From: Aureococcus anophagefferens
Taxonomy: Eukaryota > Sar > Pelagophyceae > Pelagomonadales > Pelagomonadaceae
DNA length: 64,000 bases
Direction of reading: 5' to 3'
NCBI RefSeq assembly: GCF_000186865.1
Contig: NW_008705565.1
Span: 959,839-1,023,838 of the forward strand
Both the position numbers and the translations under genes were made by a program. Within the stretch, counting starts at the first letter, position 1. The number at the start of each line of letters is the position of its first letter. The notes under the pieces are model-generated. The model worked only from the letters and a program-made list of their open reading frames with translations, ran no database searches and was not told the origin of the DNA. Shown here in pieces: positions 39,151 through 48,727 of this stretch.

Positions 39151-40563
39151 ACGCTGCTGGACCTGTCGCTGCCCGGCACGCACGACGCCTTGACCTACGA
39201 CCTGTCGACGACGGTGAGCGAGGCGGGCATCGACGACCACCCGGCCCTGGCGGCGGTGCTCCACGCGGCGTCGGCCGCCGGGGTCGTGCCGGAGGCCGTG
39301 GGCGCTTTCGTCCGGGGCCAGGCCCAGACCCAGGCCCTGAACGTGTCCGCGCAGCTCGACGCGGGCGTCCGCTTCGTCGACTTCCGGGTCATGTACACGA
39401 GCGGCGACTGGTACGGGCTCCACCTGCTGCAGACGCGGCGACCGGCGGCGGCCTACCTGAGCGAGCTCCGGGCCTGGGTCGACGCGCACCCCACGGAGGT
39501 CGTCGCGATCTGGCTGTCGCGGCACGGCTCGACGTCCGCCGTCGGCGACGACCAGTTCCCCGGCGTCGACGTCGCCGCGAAGCGGGCCCTCTGGGCTTCG
39601 GTGCTCCGAATCTTCGACGGCGTCCTCGTCGACGTCGGCGGCCGCAATCCGCTCAACGCCACGACCCTCGCGGAGCTCGTCGCGTCGAACGCGCGCGTCG
39701 TCGTCTTCGCGAGCGACCACGAGGAGCTCACGGGCAACTCGACATTCGCCGTCGACGCGCGCGCGCGGCTCGAGAACCCGCTCCCCTTCTCGCCCGTCTA
39801 CGCCAAGGACCTCGCGCGCGACGCCGCGGTCTTCGCGAGCACGCGCGCGGCCGCGGAGGCCGCGAAGCGCCGCGACGCGTTCCTGCTCTACTCCATGGCC
39901 AACGCGCCCCCGGACGCGGCCATCGAAGGCGCGGCGCGCGGCGCCTTCGAGGCCGGCGCCGGCGTCGCCGACTGCGCCGCCGCCTACCACGTGCCCAACG
40001 CGACGGCGTGGTGCCCTCGGACGCTCCTCGACGTCGGCCAGCTCGCGAACTTCTACGGGCAGACGGCCGTCGAGGCCGCCTACGCCGACGGCCGCGGCTT
40101 CCCGCACGCCTTCTACGTCGACGCCTACGACGCGCGCGGCGGCCTCCGCACGGGGACCCGCGTCCTCTCGCGCGATGGCGACGACGCGCCGATCTGCGAC
40201 GTCTTCGCCTGGACCCACTGCGCCTCCGCCCACCCGGGCTGCGACGGAGCCTACTCGCCGGGCGCCGCGACCGCCCACTGGGGCGCCCACGACAGCGACG
40301 GCGCGAGCCGCGCCGCCTGCGCTTTGCCCCGGCGGGACCGCTTCCAGTGCTGCCGCGACGCGGACGGCGACCGCGCGCGAGACGCGTACCCGTTCGTCGC
40401 GACCGTCGTCGCCTACAACGTGCGGACCGCCTGCGCCGGCGACGCCGGCAACCCCGCCTGCGCCGGCCTCCTCGCCGCCGCCGAGGCCCGCCGCGGAGCC
40501 GATCCGCGCCGGGTCTGGGAGGACCCGGCGACCGCGCGCCTCGCGCGCTGGCCCCCACAGTAA
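38965..40563 (+). CDS. Secreted PI-PLC X-domain phosphodiesterase-like protein
   Basis: A 532-residue protein of the PLC-like phosphodiesterase (X-domain) superfamily, which cleaves phosphodiester bonds of phosphoinositides or related lipids by a two-histidine mechanism. The first catalytic His is in LDLSLPGTHDALTYDLS and the second in WYGLHLLQTRRPAAAYLSEL, followed by EVVAIWLSRHG. The C-terminal third is Cys-rich (CDVFAWTHCASAHPGC, CCRD, CAGDAGNPAC), as expected for a secreted protein with disulfides. The N-terminus is unusual: a 31-residue signal-peptide-like block is present twice in tandem (MMWIL...ATAWQ), so a second signal sequence follows the first. Translation could start at either copy. 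No Y or C2 domain is present, so it is closer to bacterial and secreted eukaryotic X-only enzymes than to signalling PLCs. Confidence 0.85.
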   Translation: MMWILLLGAAPRVATAWQTTWMGGNAAVLNSMMWILGAVLPWTATAWQANWMGGNAAVLGGSTLLDLSLPGTHDALTYDLSTTVSEAGIDDHPALAAVLHAASAAGVVPEAVGAFVRGQAQTQALNVSAQLDAGVRFVDFRVMYTSGDWYGLHLLQTRRPAAAYLSELRAWVDAHPTEVVAIWLSRHGSTSAVGDDQFPGVDVAAKRALWASVLRIFDGVLVDVGGRNPLNATTLAELVASNARVVVFASDHEELTGNSTFAVDARARLENPLPFSPVYAKDLARDAAVFASTRAAAEAAKRRDAFLLYSMANAPPDAAIEGAARGAFEAGAGVADCAAAYHVPNATAWCPRTLLDVGQLANFYGQTAVEAAYADGRGFPHAFYVDAYDARGGLRTGTRVLSRDGDDAPICDVFAWTHCASAHPGCDGAYSPGAATAHWGAHDSDGASRAACALPRRDRFQCCRDADGDRARDAYPFVATVVAYNVRTACAGDAGNPACAGLLAAAEARRGADPRRVWEDPATARLARWPPQ

Positions 40564-40824
40564 AGCCGAGGGAAAATTATTATTATTATTGGTGATTTAG
40601 CGTCGGAGGGGCCGCATGCCCAAGAGCACACACGGCCTGTAGGCCTCGGACGGAAGAAGTTGAAGTAGGTGGGGCAGCTGCCCCCCAGCAGGGGCCGAAG
40701 GCCCACGGGGGGAGGATCGGCCTCCCCGGCGCCACAAGTGGCGAAGCCCCGAAGGGCGAGAAAAAGGGGGGGGGGGGGGGAGAGCCCGAGAGGCAAGGGA
40801 AGGGGGAGGGGGAGGTGGCCGGAA
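40564..40824. repeat. Convergent spacer rich in simple sequence and G runs
   Basis: The 261 bp between the stop codons of the PLC-like and PLD-like genes contain an ATT microsatellite (about 40577-40590), a GGGGCAGCTGCCCC palindrome (about 40672), paired GGGCCGAAGGCCC-like inverted repeats and a run of about 14 G followed by purine-rich sequence (40764-40815). No gene is seen. It may carry transcription ends for both genes or be a decayed small repeat. Confidence 0.5.
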
Positions 40825-42542
40825 TTAGAGCTCCGAGGAGGGCAGGAGCGACGCGATGACGGCCTCGCACTTCGCGCGGCCGTCGGCGTCGCGGCCGCGG
40901 CACGCGGCCTCGCGCTCGTCGCGGAGGAAGTCGTCGAGGGGCACGGCGTAGGACGACGCCCAGTCGCGGTCGAAGGCGCTCTGGAGCGATGCCGTGAAGG
41001 CCGCGTCGCCCGTGTTGAAGGACGCGCCGGCCGTCTCGTACATGTAGCCCCACTGCCAGTTGGACGTGCCGACGTTCGCGCGCCGATCCGTGACGACGAC
41101 CTTGCCGTGGGCGACGCGCGTGTAGGCCGGGTAGGTGCCGTTGAGGCCCGGGCCGTACTTGGACGGGTAGGACGCCAGCGCGTCCCAGCCCGGCAGCGCG
41201 AAGAGCTTGACTTCCAACGTGCCGTTGCACGCGCTGTACTGGAACGCGCACGACCGCGCCGTGCGCCGGAGGCCCGCGAGGTAGGACAGCGACGCCGCGT
41301 CCGTGTTGGGCCACCAGGAGACGAGCAGCTTCGCGTCGACGCCGCGGGCGAAGACGGCCCGCGCCAGCGCGTCGGAGATGGCGGGCCACGAGAAGACGAC
41401 GCCTTTGGCCTCGCCTCGCTGCGCGTAGGCCGACGCGGGCGAAAAGTCCATGACCGCGAGCGACGCCGATGTCGCGGCGTCGTCGATGGTCGCCACGATG
41501 GCCGCTTCGTCGGTCATGCGGCCCGCGTCGCCGACGACCTCCGGAGGGGCGGCGGCGACGAAGACGTCCGGGAACCCCGACCTCTCGATGGGCCGCGTCA
41601 GGTTCCAGGGCGTGCCGAAGCGCGCGAGCGGGTCCGCCGCGCGCTCGCTTTCGGCCACGAGGGCGCTCCAGGCCGGCACGCGGCGGTCGTGGGCCACGCG
41701 CGGGTCGCGCGCGAGCCGCGTGTCGTTCTTCAGCGCCGCCATGGCCCAGAAGCCCTCGAAGAGCGCGCCGAGATCCTCGCCGACGGCGCCGTCCTCGACC
41801 AGCACGCCGAACTCCTTGACCTGCGCCAGCGACGCCCAGTCGAGGTTCGCGCTCCCGACGTAGGCCGACGCGCCGTCCGCGACCCAGAGCTTCATGTGCA
41901 TGATGCCTGGGCAGGAAAAAGGTGCGAAATTCTCAATTTCAAAGGCTCCTTTCTCGGCCGATTTTCACTCGTTTCGGCTGATTTTTGGACGAGCGATCAT
42001 CTCTCGGAGCGCTCTCGAAGCGTGGATGCTTTTTCTAGAACGCGCGCGCGCGAAACACTCACATTGAAGCGACGTTGAATCACCCTTTTCCTGCCCCGCA
42101 TGATGCCGCCGCCGTACCACGCGTCCGGGTCCCACTCGGCGTACGCGAATTTCGCCGGCGTCGCCCGCAGCGCGCGCACGAGGGAGCAGTTCGCCGTGCC
42201 GCCCATGGGCGACGCGAGCACGCGCACGGCGACGCCGCGCCGCTGGGCCGCGACGACGGCCTCGAACACGAGCCGTCCGCGGTCGACGCCGAGCGCCGTG
42301 AGGTCGCGCGAGAACGAGGACGCGTGGGGCGCGTCCGACTCCGCGAGCAGGTTCTCGTACATGAACGTGACGTCGAGCGTCTTCTTCGCCCCGTTGGCCA
42401 GGGCCACCTGGGCCTCCCAGGTGTTGACGGCGCCGGGCGTGAGCTGGATCTCGTCGAGGTCCAGCAGCGGGATCGTCTCCACCAAAGTCATCTTCGACGC
42501 CGCCGCGAGCGGGACGAGGAGCAGGAGGCGGACGGCCATCAT
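40825..42542 (-). CDS. Secreted PLD3-like phospholipase D family protein (two exons)
   Basis: PLD-family enzymes use two HKD motifs to cleave phosphodiesters; PLD3/PLD4-type members act on lipids or as lysosomal 5' exonucleases. Exons are 42107-42542 and 40825-41906, giving 505 residues. A signal peptide (MMAVRLLLLVPLAAASK) opens the protein. HKD1 is created across the splice: GGGIM|HMKLWVAD with GSANLDWASLAQVKEFGVLV, which is very PLD3-like. HKD2 is AHGKVVVTD with VGTSNWQWGYMYETAG. Both His, Lys and Asp sets are intact, so activity is expected. The intron is an introner whose removal restores the frame exactly in phase 1. Lipid or nucleic acid specificity cannot be told from sequence alone. 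The gene faces the PLC-like gene tail to tail. Confidence 0.92.
41907..42106 (-). mobile_element. Introner element 3: 200-nt phase-1 GC-AG intron in the PLD gene, reversed body
   Basis: Target duplication CATGATGC on the plus strand (41899-41906 and 42099-42106) flanks a 192-bp element (41907-42098). The ends are inverted repeats (CTGGGCAGGAAAAAGG and CCTTTTCCTGCCCCG). The body runs in the same plus-strand direction as copies 1 and 2, but the host gene is on the minus strand, so here it is spliced from its other strand. The terminal AG needed for splicing sits at the opposite end of the body compared with copies 1 and 2. The donor is GC, from the duplicated target. Confidence 0.92.
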
Positions 42543-42675
42543 CGATGTAATATGGCGCAGTTCGATCGAACTCCGCCCGTCTCGCTTGTTGTGGCAATCA
42601 ATCAAAATTAGCGACTGCGACAATCGAGGTAAACTCGGTTTACTTGAAGGGGGAGGGGGGAAGTATGCCCGGATC

Positions 42676-44908
42676 TCAGAGCACGAGGCCCTTGAGGCCG
42701 TGGGGCGTCGTCGGCGGCGCCTTCTGGGCGCGGTCGCGGGCCTCGGCGATGGCCATGAGCTCGTCGGAGATCGCGCGGACCTCCGCGAGCTCGGCCTGGA
42801 CGCGCGCGCACTTGGCGTCCGCGGCGACCGCGCGCGTGCTCGCGAGGTTCGCGGCGGCCTGGGCGTCCGTGGCCCGCGACTCCGCGTCGCGGGCCGCCTT
42901 GCGCGCGGCGTCGAGGGCCGTCTTGTGGGCCCCGCGCTCCGCGGCGGCGCGCGCGTCCGCGGCGGCGTCCGCGTCCGCGCGGATCTTCGCGGCCGCGGCG
43001 GCCGCGGCGCGCTCGGTTTCGGCCGCGGCGCGCGCGACCGACGCCTCGGCGGCCGCCGCGCGGCCGTCGGCGGCGTCGCGCGCGCGCTCCGCGGCGCCGA
43101 GCTCGTCGCGGAGCCGCGCGTACTCGGCCTTGGCCTCGGCGAACTGCGCCTTGGCCTTGTCGACGACGGCGTCGCGCGCGGCGTCGACGTCCGCGGCGCG
43201 GCGCACGCGCTCGCGGTCCAGGGCACCGAGGGCCTCGTCGCGCGCCGCGTGCGCGGCGGCGGCCGCCGCGAGGCGGCCGCTCGCGGCGCGCGCGGCCTCG
43301 GCGGCCGCGCGGCGCGCGTGCGCGTCGCGGTCGCGCCGGGCCGCGGCGAGCTCGGCGGCGAGGCCCGCGGCGTCGTCGCCCGCCGGCGGCGCGGCGGCGT
43401 CGCGCGCGGCGACGGTCTCGCGCCGGAGCGCGCCGACCTCGGCCTCGAGCGCGGCGAACGCGGCGTCGCGGCCCCGGAGCGACGCGCGGAGCGCGTCGAC
43501 CTCGGCGCCGNNNNNNNNNNNNNNNNNNNNNNNNNNNNNNNNNNNNNNNNNNNNNNNNNNNNNNNNNNNNNNNNNNNNNNNNNNNNNNNNNNNNNNNNNN
43601 NNNNNNNNNNNNNNNNNNNNNNNNNNNNNNNNNNNNNNNNNNNNNNNNNNNNNNNNNNNNNNNNNNNNNNNNNNNNNNNNNNNNNNNNNNNNNNNNNNNN
43701 NNNNNNNNNNNNNNNNNNNNNNNNNNNNNNNNNNNNNNNNNNNNNNNNNNNNNNNNNNNNNNNNNNNNNNNNNNNNNNNNNNNNNNNNNNNNNNNNNNNN
43801 NNNNNNNNNNNNNNNNNNNNNNNNNNNNNNNNNNNNNNNNNNNNNNNNNNNNNNNNNNNNNNNNNNNNNNNNNNNNNNNNNNNNNNNNNNNNNNNNNNNN
43901 NNNNNNNNNNNNNNNNNNNNNNNNNNNNNNNNNNNNNNNNNNNNNNNNNNNNNNNNNNNNNNNNNNNNNNNNNNNNNNNNNNNNNNNNNNNNNNNNNNNN
44001 NNNNNNNNNNNNNNNNNNNNNNNNNACGGGCTGCGGGCCAGCTTCGGCCGGCTCGCGAAGGCGGGCGACACCGCGGGCGGCGTCCCGGGCGCCGACGGCG
44101 CGGCCGCGGGCGACGCCGCCGCGAGCGACGCCGCGGGCGACGCGAGGCGGTCGCCGCTCGCCGGCGACGGGCTCCGGGGCAGCTTGGGGCGGCTCGCGAA
44201 CGCGGCGACCTCGGCCGCGGGCGGCGTCGTCTGCGCGGCCTCGGCGGCGGCCTCGGGCGTCGTCTCGACGGCGTTTTCGGCCGGCGGCGGCGGCGTCGAC
44301 GCGGCGACCGCCTCGACGACAAGCGGCGGCGTCGTCGCCTCGGCGGCGGCCTCGGGCGCCGCCGGCGGCGTCAACGCCTCGGCGGCGGCCTCGGGCGCCG
44401 CCGGCGGCGTCGACGCGAAGAGCGCCGCGACGGCCTCGGCCGGCGGCGTCGACGCGGCGGCCGCGGGGCTCGCGGCCTCGGGCGTCGACGCCGTCGGGCT
44501 CGCCACGGGCGCGCCGGGGCTCATGACGACGAAGGACGTCCGCTTGGCGTTCGGGCTCCGGATCTCCTCGTCCCCGGACCGCGACGGCGACGGATACAGC
44601 GTCCCGCCGAGCGACCGCCGCAGGCCCGGCAGCGCGTCGGCGCCGACCATGAGGCTCGCGTCCAGGGGCGGCGGCTTCGTGATGGACTGGCGCGACATGG
44701 ACGACCGGCGCTTCGACACGTACGACCCCGTCGACGAGCGCGCCGAGGCGACGTTCGCGACGTTGCCGAAGGGGACGCGCTTGGACGACTCGGCCTTCTT
44801 CGACCACTCCGTCTTCAGATTCTCGAACGAATAGTCGCGCCCGCTGTTCTCTGCGCTCAAGCGGCGCTTGGGGGCCTCAGAAGGGAGCGACATAGGCAGT
44901 GGCTCCAT
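42676..44908 (-). CDS. Coiled-coil protein with Pro/Ala repeats, interrupted by an assembly gap
   Basis: One gene read on both sides of the N run. The 5' part (44908 down to 44026) encodes a Ser/Pro/Ala-rich N-terminus with repeated units such as STPPAAPEAAAEAL, PPAAPEAAAEATT and FASRPKLPRSPSP / FASRPKLARSP. The 3' part (43510 down to 42676) encodes about 275 residues of Ala/Arg/Glu-rich coiled coil ending in CARVQAELAEVRAISDELMA and a short tail, GLKGLVL. The parts are in different nominal frames only because the gap length is arbitrary. No catalytic domain is visible. The sequence suggests a cytoskeletal or scaffold protein, but nothing specific can be claimed. The start is the ATG at 44908 (MEPLPMSLP). 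Confidence 0.65.
43511..44025. other. Assembly gap (N run)
   Basis: 515 undetermined bases inside the coiled-coil gene. The flanking sequence is GC-rich and repetitive (Ala/Pro codons), which probably defeated assembly. The true length is unknown. Confidence 0.99.
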
Positions 44909-45046
44909 CGCACTGGGCGCGGGCGCGGGCGGGCGACGGCGCGGAGTCGGAGGCGACGCTCTGCGACCAGATCACAACGTCGATGTGCACCGTCGGCCCA
45001 GAAGTTCACTCAAACCCCTGACACGTCGCCTAGTCGTCATTACGTC

Positions 45047-47722
45047 TTACGCAACCCGCGGCCGCTTGCGTTTTCGCTCCCTCGTGAGCCCGGGGAGGGC
45101 CTCCTCGTCGTCGGCGCGCTCCCTGGTCACTTTGCGGCAGATGGGGCACGAGATCGTCGGCTTCCGCGGGCTCCGCCGCGCGGATGTCGCCTTGACCTCG
45201 AACCAGCGCGACGCGGCGTACTGCCGCAGGCACGCGGCGTGCATGTGGTGGCCGCACTCGAGCGCCGTCGCGTCGCCGAGGTCCTCCAAGCAGACCGGGC
45301 AGGCGAGCTGCGGCTCGTCCGCCTCCGCCGGGGACGTCCCGCGCGGGCCCCGGCGGACCAGGGCCTCGGGCACGTGCGACTCGACGTCGCCGTCGTCGTA
45401 CTTGACGGCGTAGGTCGGGCCGCGCCGGGACGTCCTCGAGGGCGCCGCGGACAGGACCGTGCCCGAATAGTAGCGCGAGCCGCCCTTCCAACGGGCCTCG
45501 ACGCGGTCTCCCGCCGCGAAGCGCAGCGCGGGCTGCTCCTCGTCCGATGCCGCGATCGCGGCCCCCGGCGAGTCGTCCACGCGCGGCGCGGACGCGGCGA
45601 GCCGGGGCGGCGCGCGCGGCCCGCGCGCGGCGCCGTCCGCGAGCGCGACCGTCGACGGCCGCGTGTTGACCGTCTGCTCGTCGCCGTCCCACAGAATCTT
45701 CCACCAGCCTTTCGTGCCCTTGCCCATGAGCGTGCCCTCCTTCGTGCCGTCCTTCTTGCGGAGCCGCGAGCCCACCTCGACGTGCTTGAAGGGCGAAAAC
45801 GGCTGCGGCGGCTCCGTCGCCACGGCGTCGAGCGACGACGGCCGCGCGGACGTCCATCGGTCGTCGCCGTCCCACTGAACTTTCCACCAGCCGCGCTTGC
45901 CCTTGTCCTGGAACGTGCACTCCCTCGTGCCGTCCTTTTCGCGGAACCGCGAGCCTTGCTCGACGAGTCGTCGAGCGAGGGCGCGGATGCTCTCGGACTC
46001 TGGCGGCGCGGAGTCGGGCGCGGGCTCGGGCGGCGCGGGCTCGGGCGGCGCGGGCTCGGGCGTGGGCGTGGGCTCGGGCGTCGGCTCGGGCGTCGCGGGC
46101 TCGGGCGTCGCGGGCTCGGGCATGGGCTCGGGCATGGGCTCGGGCGTGGGCGCGGGCGTCGGCGCGGGCGTCGCGGGCGCGGGCGTCGCGGGCTCGGGCG
46201 CGGGCTCGAAGGTGCCCATGTCCTCGAGGGTGACCATGTCCTCGATGGTGACCATGTCCGGCGCTCGCGCGAAACTCGGGAGTTCGGGAGTCGCGCGGGA
46301 CCCCATCACCATTCGCGCCTTCTTTCCGTGCGGCCGCGGGACCGGCAGCGACTCGTTCCACGCGTTGTAGTCGTCGACGAGCGCGGCGAGGCGGGCCCGG
46401 TCCTCGGCGGGCAGCGCGTCGAGGTTTTCGATGTCCTCGAGGGACGTCACGACCTTGGACTTCCGCGCGCACAGTCGAAACGCCTCGAACGCGCAGTCCA
46501 GATGGTACCACGTCGTCTTCTTGGACGAGCCGTGGCGGAGCGACGGCGGAATCTTGCCGAGGCGCGCGTCGCCGGGCCGGAGCTCGCAGCTCGCGCAGCC
46601 GCCGAACTGGCACCGGGACCGCGAGTCCTTGGTCACGGCCGCGACGAATCGGTTGTCGCCGAGGCGGCCGGCGCAGCGCCCGCCGATGCTGCCGAGCTGC
46701 GCCTGCGTCAGCTGGTCCCCCGCCGCGGCCTCCTCCTCATCATCGTCGTCGTGGCGGCGGCGGTGCTTTCTGGGTCTGGGGGGGGGAGGGTTGGATAAGA
46801 AGAGCTCGCACGCCTCGTACGACACCAGCGGAGCGTCGTCGTCGTCGTCGTCGTCCCCCCGGGACGGCCGCGTCTCCCGCGGCGCGTCCGTCGAGACCGT
46901 CCGCCGCGGAGGCCGGAGCGTCATCGTGCACGTCCTGACGAGCTCGCACGCCTCGGGCGCGCGATTCGGCTCCGGCGTCGTCGGCTCCGTCGCCGCGCGC
47001 TCCGCCGCCGCCCGCCGCGGCGCCGCGGCGGCCGGGGGCGCGCCTTCGGCCGGCGGTGCGGGCGCCGCGGCGGTCCCCCGGACGGCGGCGCCGCGAAGCT
47101 CGTCGAGGTTCGCGCCGTTGTAGGTCACCGCTTTCAGGCCCTTGCGGACGCTTTTCCCGATGACCGCCGTCGCGAAGGCCGTGGGGCTCGCGTAGGTCGC
47201 GGCGCCGTGGCGGATGGCCCCGCCGTCCAGCAGGTCCGCGACGACGTCGGGCCGCCGCGCCAGCGAGATGACGCCGGCGCCGGGCGCGACGAGGCCGCGG
47301 GCGACCATCTCGCCGAGGGTCAACGCCTTGGCCGCGCGCGCGCCCTTGCCGGGCTCCGGCGCTCCCGCGGCGGCGTCCGCGACGGGCGCTCCCGCGGCGT
47401 CCGCGACGGGCGCTTCCGCGGCGTCCGCGACCGGCGCTTCCGCGGCGGCGGCCGCCAGGGCATCGAGCGCCGCGCGCTCGGCGCCCTGCGCTCGCGTCCG
47501 CTCCGCGCTGACCCGAGCGAGCTGCTCTCGGAGCGAGGCGACCTCCGTGGCGAGGGATTGCTCGAGCGCCGCGTCCCGCTCGGCGGTGACCCCAGCGAGC
47601 TGCCCTCGGAGCGAGGCGACCTCCGCGGCGAGCCGCTGCGCCTCGGAATATGTCTCAATACCCACCCAGTACCAACAGGGCCATTCCCACCCGGGAAAGA
47701 GGGCCGGCGGCGCGTTGGCCAT
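45047..47722 (-). CDS. RAMA / PARP-type zinc finger / Tudor-like / RING-H2 protein
   Basis: An 891-residue multidomain protein, apparently a nuclear reader with E3 ubiquitin-ligase potential. In order: a short coiled coil (28-80) of two similar heptad blocks; a RAMA domain (about 134-210, LTLGEMVARGLVAPGAGVIS ... YASPTAFATAVIGKSV ... NLDELR), a module linked to modified-DNA recognition; an acidic/basic linker; a PARP-type zinc finger (C376, C379, H407, C410); a Pro/Glu/Thr repeat (506-572); two Tudor/Agenet-like repeats (589-630 and 649-690, each with KGWWK-type cores and WDGD); a third Tudor-like domain (735-790, RFAAGDRVEARW...VKYDDGD); and a complete RING-H2 finger (C808, C811, C823, H825, H828, C831, C859, C862). 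A Lys/Arg-rich end could be a nuclear signal. The start is the ATG at 47722 (MANAPPALF). Domain calls are by pattern; RAMA and RING are the most certain. Confidence 0.85.
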   Translation of the reverse strand: MANAPPALFPGWEWPCWYWVGIETYSEAQRLAAEVASLRGQLAGVTAERDAALEQSLATEVASLREQLARVSAERTRAQGAERAALDALAAAAAEAPVADAAEAPVADAAGAPVADAAAGAPEPGKGARAAKALTLGEMVARGLVAPGAGVISLARRPDVVADLLDGGAIRHGAATYASPTAFATAVIGKSVRKGLKAVTYNGANLDELRGAAVRGTAAAPAPPAEGAPPAAAAPRRAAAERAATEPTTPEPNRAPEACELVRTCTMTLRPPRRTVSTDAPRETRPSRGDDDDDDDAPLVSYEACELFLSNPPPPRPRKHRRRHDDDDEEEAAAGDQLTQAQLGSIGGRCAGRLGDNRFVAAVTKDSRSRCQFGGCASCELRPGDARLGKIPPSLRHGSSKKTTWYHLDCAFEAFRLCARKSKVVTSLEDIENLDALPAEDRARLAALVDDYNAWNESLPVPRPHGKKARMVMGSRATPELPSFARAPDMVTIEDMVTLEDMGTFEPAPEPATPAPATPAPTPAPTPEPMPEPMPEPATPEPATPEPTPEPTPTPEPAPPEPAPPEPAPDSAPPESESIRALARRLVEQGSRFREKDGTRECTFQDKGKRGWWKVQWDGDDRWTSARPSSLDAVATEPPQPFSPFKHVEVGSRLRKKDGTKEGTLMGKGTKGWWKILWDGDEQTVNTRPSTVALADGAARGPRAPPRLAASAPRVDDSPGAAIAASDEEQPALRFAAGDRVEARWKGGSRYYSGTVLSAAPSRTSRRGPTYAVKYDDGDVESHVPEALVRRGPRGTSPAEADEPQLACPVCLEDLGDATALECGHHMHAACLRQYAASRWFEVKATSARRSPRKPTISCPICRKVTRERADDEEALPGLTRERKRKRPRVA
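46012..46210 (-). repeat. Coding minisatellite encoding Pro-Glu-Pro/Ala-Thr repeats
   Basis: Short tandem variants of GGGCTCGGGCG and GGGCGTCGGC encode PEPATPEPTPEPTP-like sequence between the PARP-type finger and the Tudor-like repeats. It is probably a length-variable linker. Confidence 0.75.
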
Positions 47723-48727
47723 GCCCCCGGGGCAGCGCGAAGCGCGGGTTGTTGCCGACGCTCTCCGCCGGGGCAAGCGAGACGAATCGTATTATGACGG
47801 CTCCTGCACGACAACGACAACGGCACTGCTCCTTTGGCATCGCGCCGCTCCGGAGCGCCGCGAACAAGGGGATATAAATCTAGATGGGGTGGCAGGCGAA
47901 ACGCGAGGTCCTCGTACTACTCGGGGCCGCCGCTAGCGTTTTCTTTCTTCTTCCACGCCGCAGCGCGCGGGCTGAGTGCAACGATGGCGGGTCGCGCGGC
48001 GCGGCGCGGCTGCGGAACCCTTCGACGGGGCGGGGCAGCGAATTTGGGCTGCTGAGATCATTGCGTTGGCTCGCGAGCGCGACGGTTGTTCGGCGGCGGG
48101 ACGAGAGGGCGGCGGTGTGAGTCGAGTGTGCGATATTTTCTTGTCCTTAGAGGTTGGAGGCGCCCTATGGGTACCCGCGGGGGGCTCGAAACCTTCAGGA
48201 CACACTTTTCCCACGATCTCAGAGCCTGCGCAGCCCCGGCGCCGACGGTGTCGCAACACAGTTTCTCGGGCAGCGTGCGGGCATTCGAGGTCGAGAACTT
48301 TTCGTGTCCTGAGATGCTCGAGCCCATCCATAGGTACCAACGAAGGGCTCTGCAGCGCCAGCAGACGGTCCACGACCATCATCATCGCGAACACGTCCAA
48401 GAGCTGCCCCAAAACCCCCTTCCTCGCGTGGCGCCAAACCGGACACGGTGCCCTCCAGCGCGCCTCGGTTTCCTTCCACCGGACCCGAACCGCCCGGACG
48501 CGTAAGTCTTGTCGCGGGCGCCTTCGCGGGGGAGCGAATACCGCTGCGGTCCGTCTGGGGCCGCGTCGACGACGGCGGCGTCGAAAAGTCCCCGGCCAAA
48601 AGTCGTCAACATTGCCCCAAAACGATGGGTTGCAGTACGAGGAGCTCGCGCAACATAATCTCGTTGAGCTGCCACCCCATACTATTTATTACCCCTTGCC
48701 GCGAAGACGCTGGCTGAGTCGGCGCCG
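47723..48727. promoter_or_regulatory. 1-kb divergent intergenic region with TATA-like element and a hairpin
   Basis: This space separates the RAMA/RING gene (minus) and the WLM protease gene (plus). GGGATATAAATCTAG near 47869-47883 is TATA-like. Around 48142-48202 a long imperfect inverted repeat pairs TGTCCT with AGGACA and AGGTT with AACCT, enclosing a GGGTACCC palindrome. A further GTGTCCTGA lies near 48303. Several open frames cross the region, but none has a recognisable domain or convincing codon bias, so I call no gene. A small structured RNA is possible but unsupported. Confidence 0.4.

Noticed and set aside
40764..40815. G-rich run as a telomere or quadruplex element
   Set aside because: It is a single homopolymer-like purine stretch between convergent genes, without a telomeric unit. 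It may even be a sequencing-length artefact.
41997..44807. Single minus-strand frame joining the PLD exon 1 region to the coiled-coil gene across the N run
   Set aside because: The N run gives an artificial open frame. The PLD protein has its own ATG and signal peptide at 42542.
47933..48412. Minus-strand open frame of about 150 codons in the RAMA/WLM spacer
   Set aside because: No ATG near its start that gives a recognisable protein, mixed codon use, and part of it lies in a hairpin. Left as an intergenic observation.
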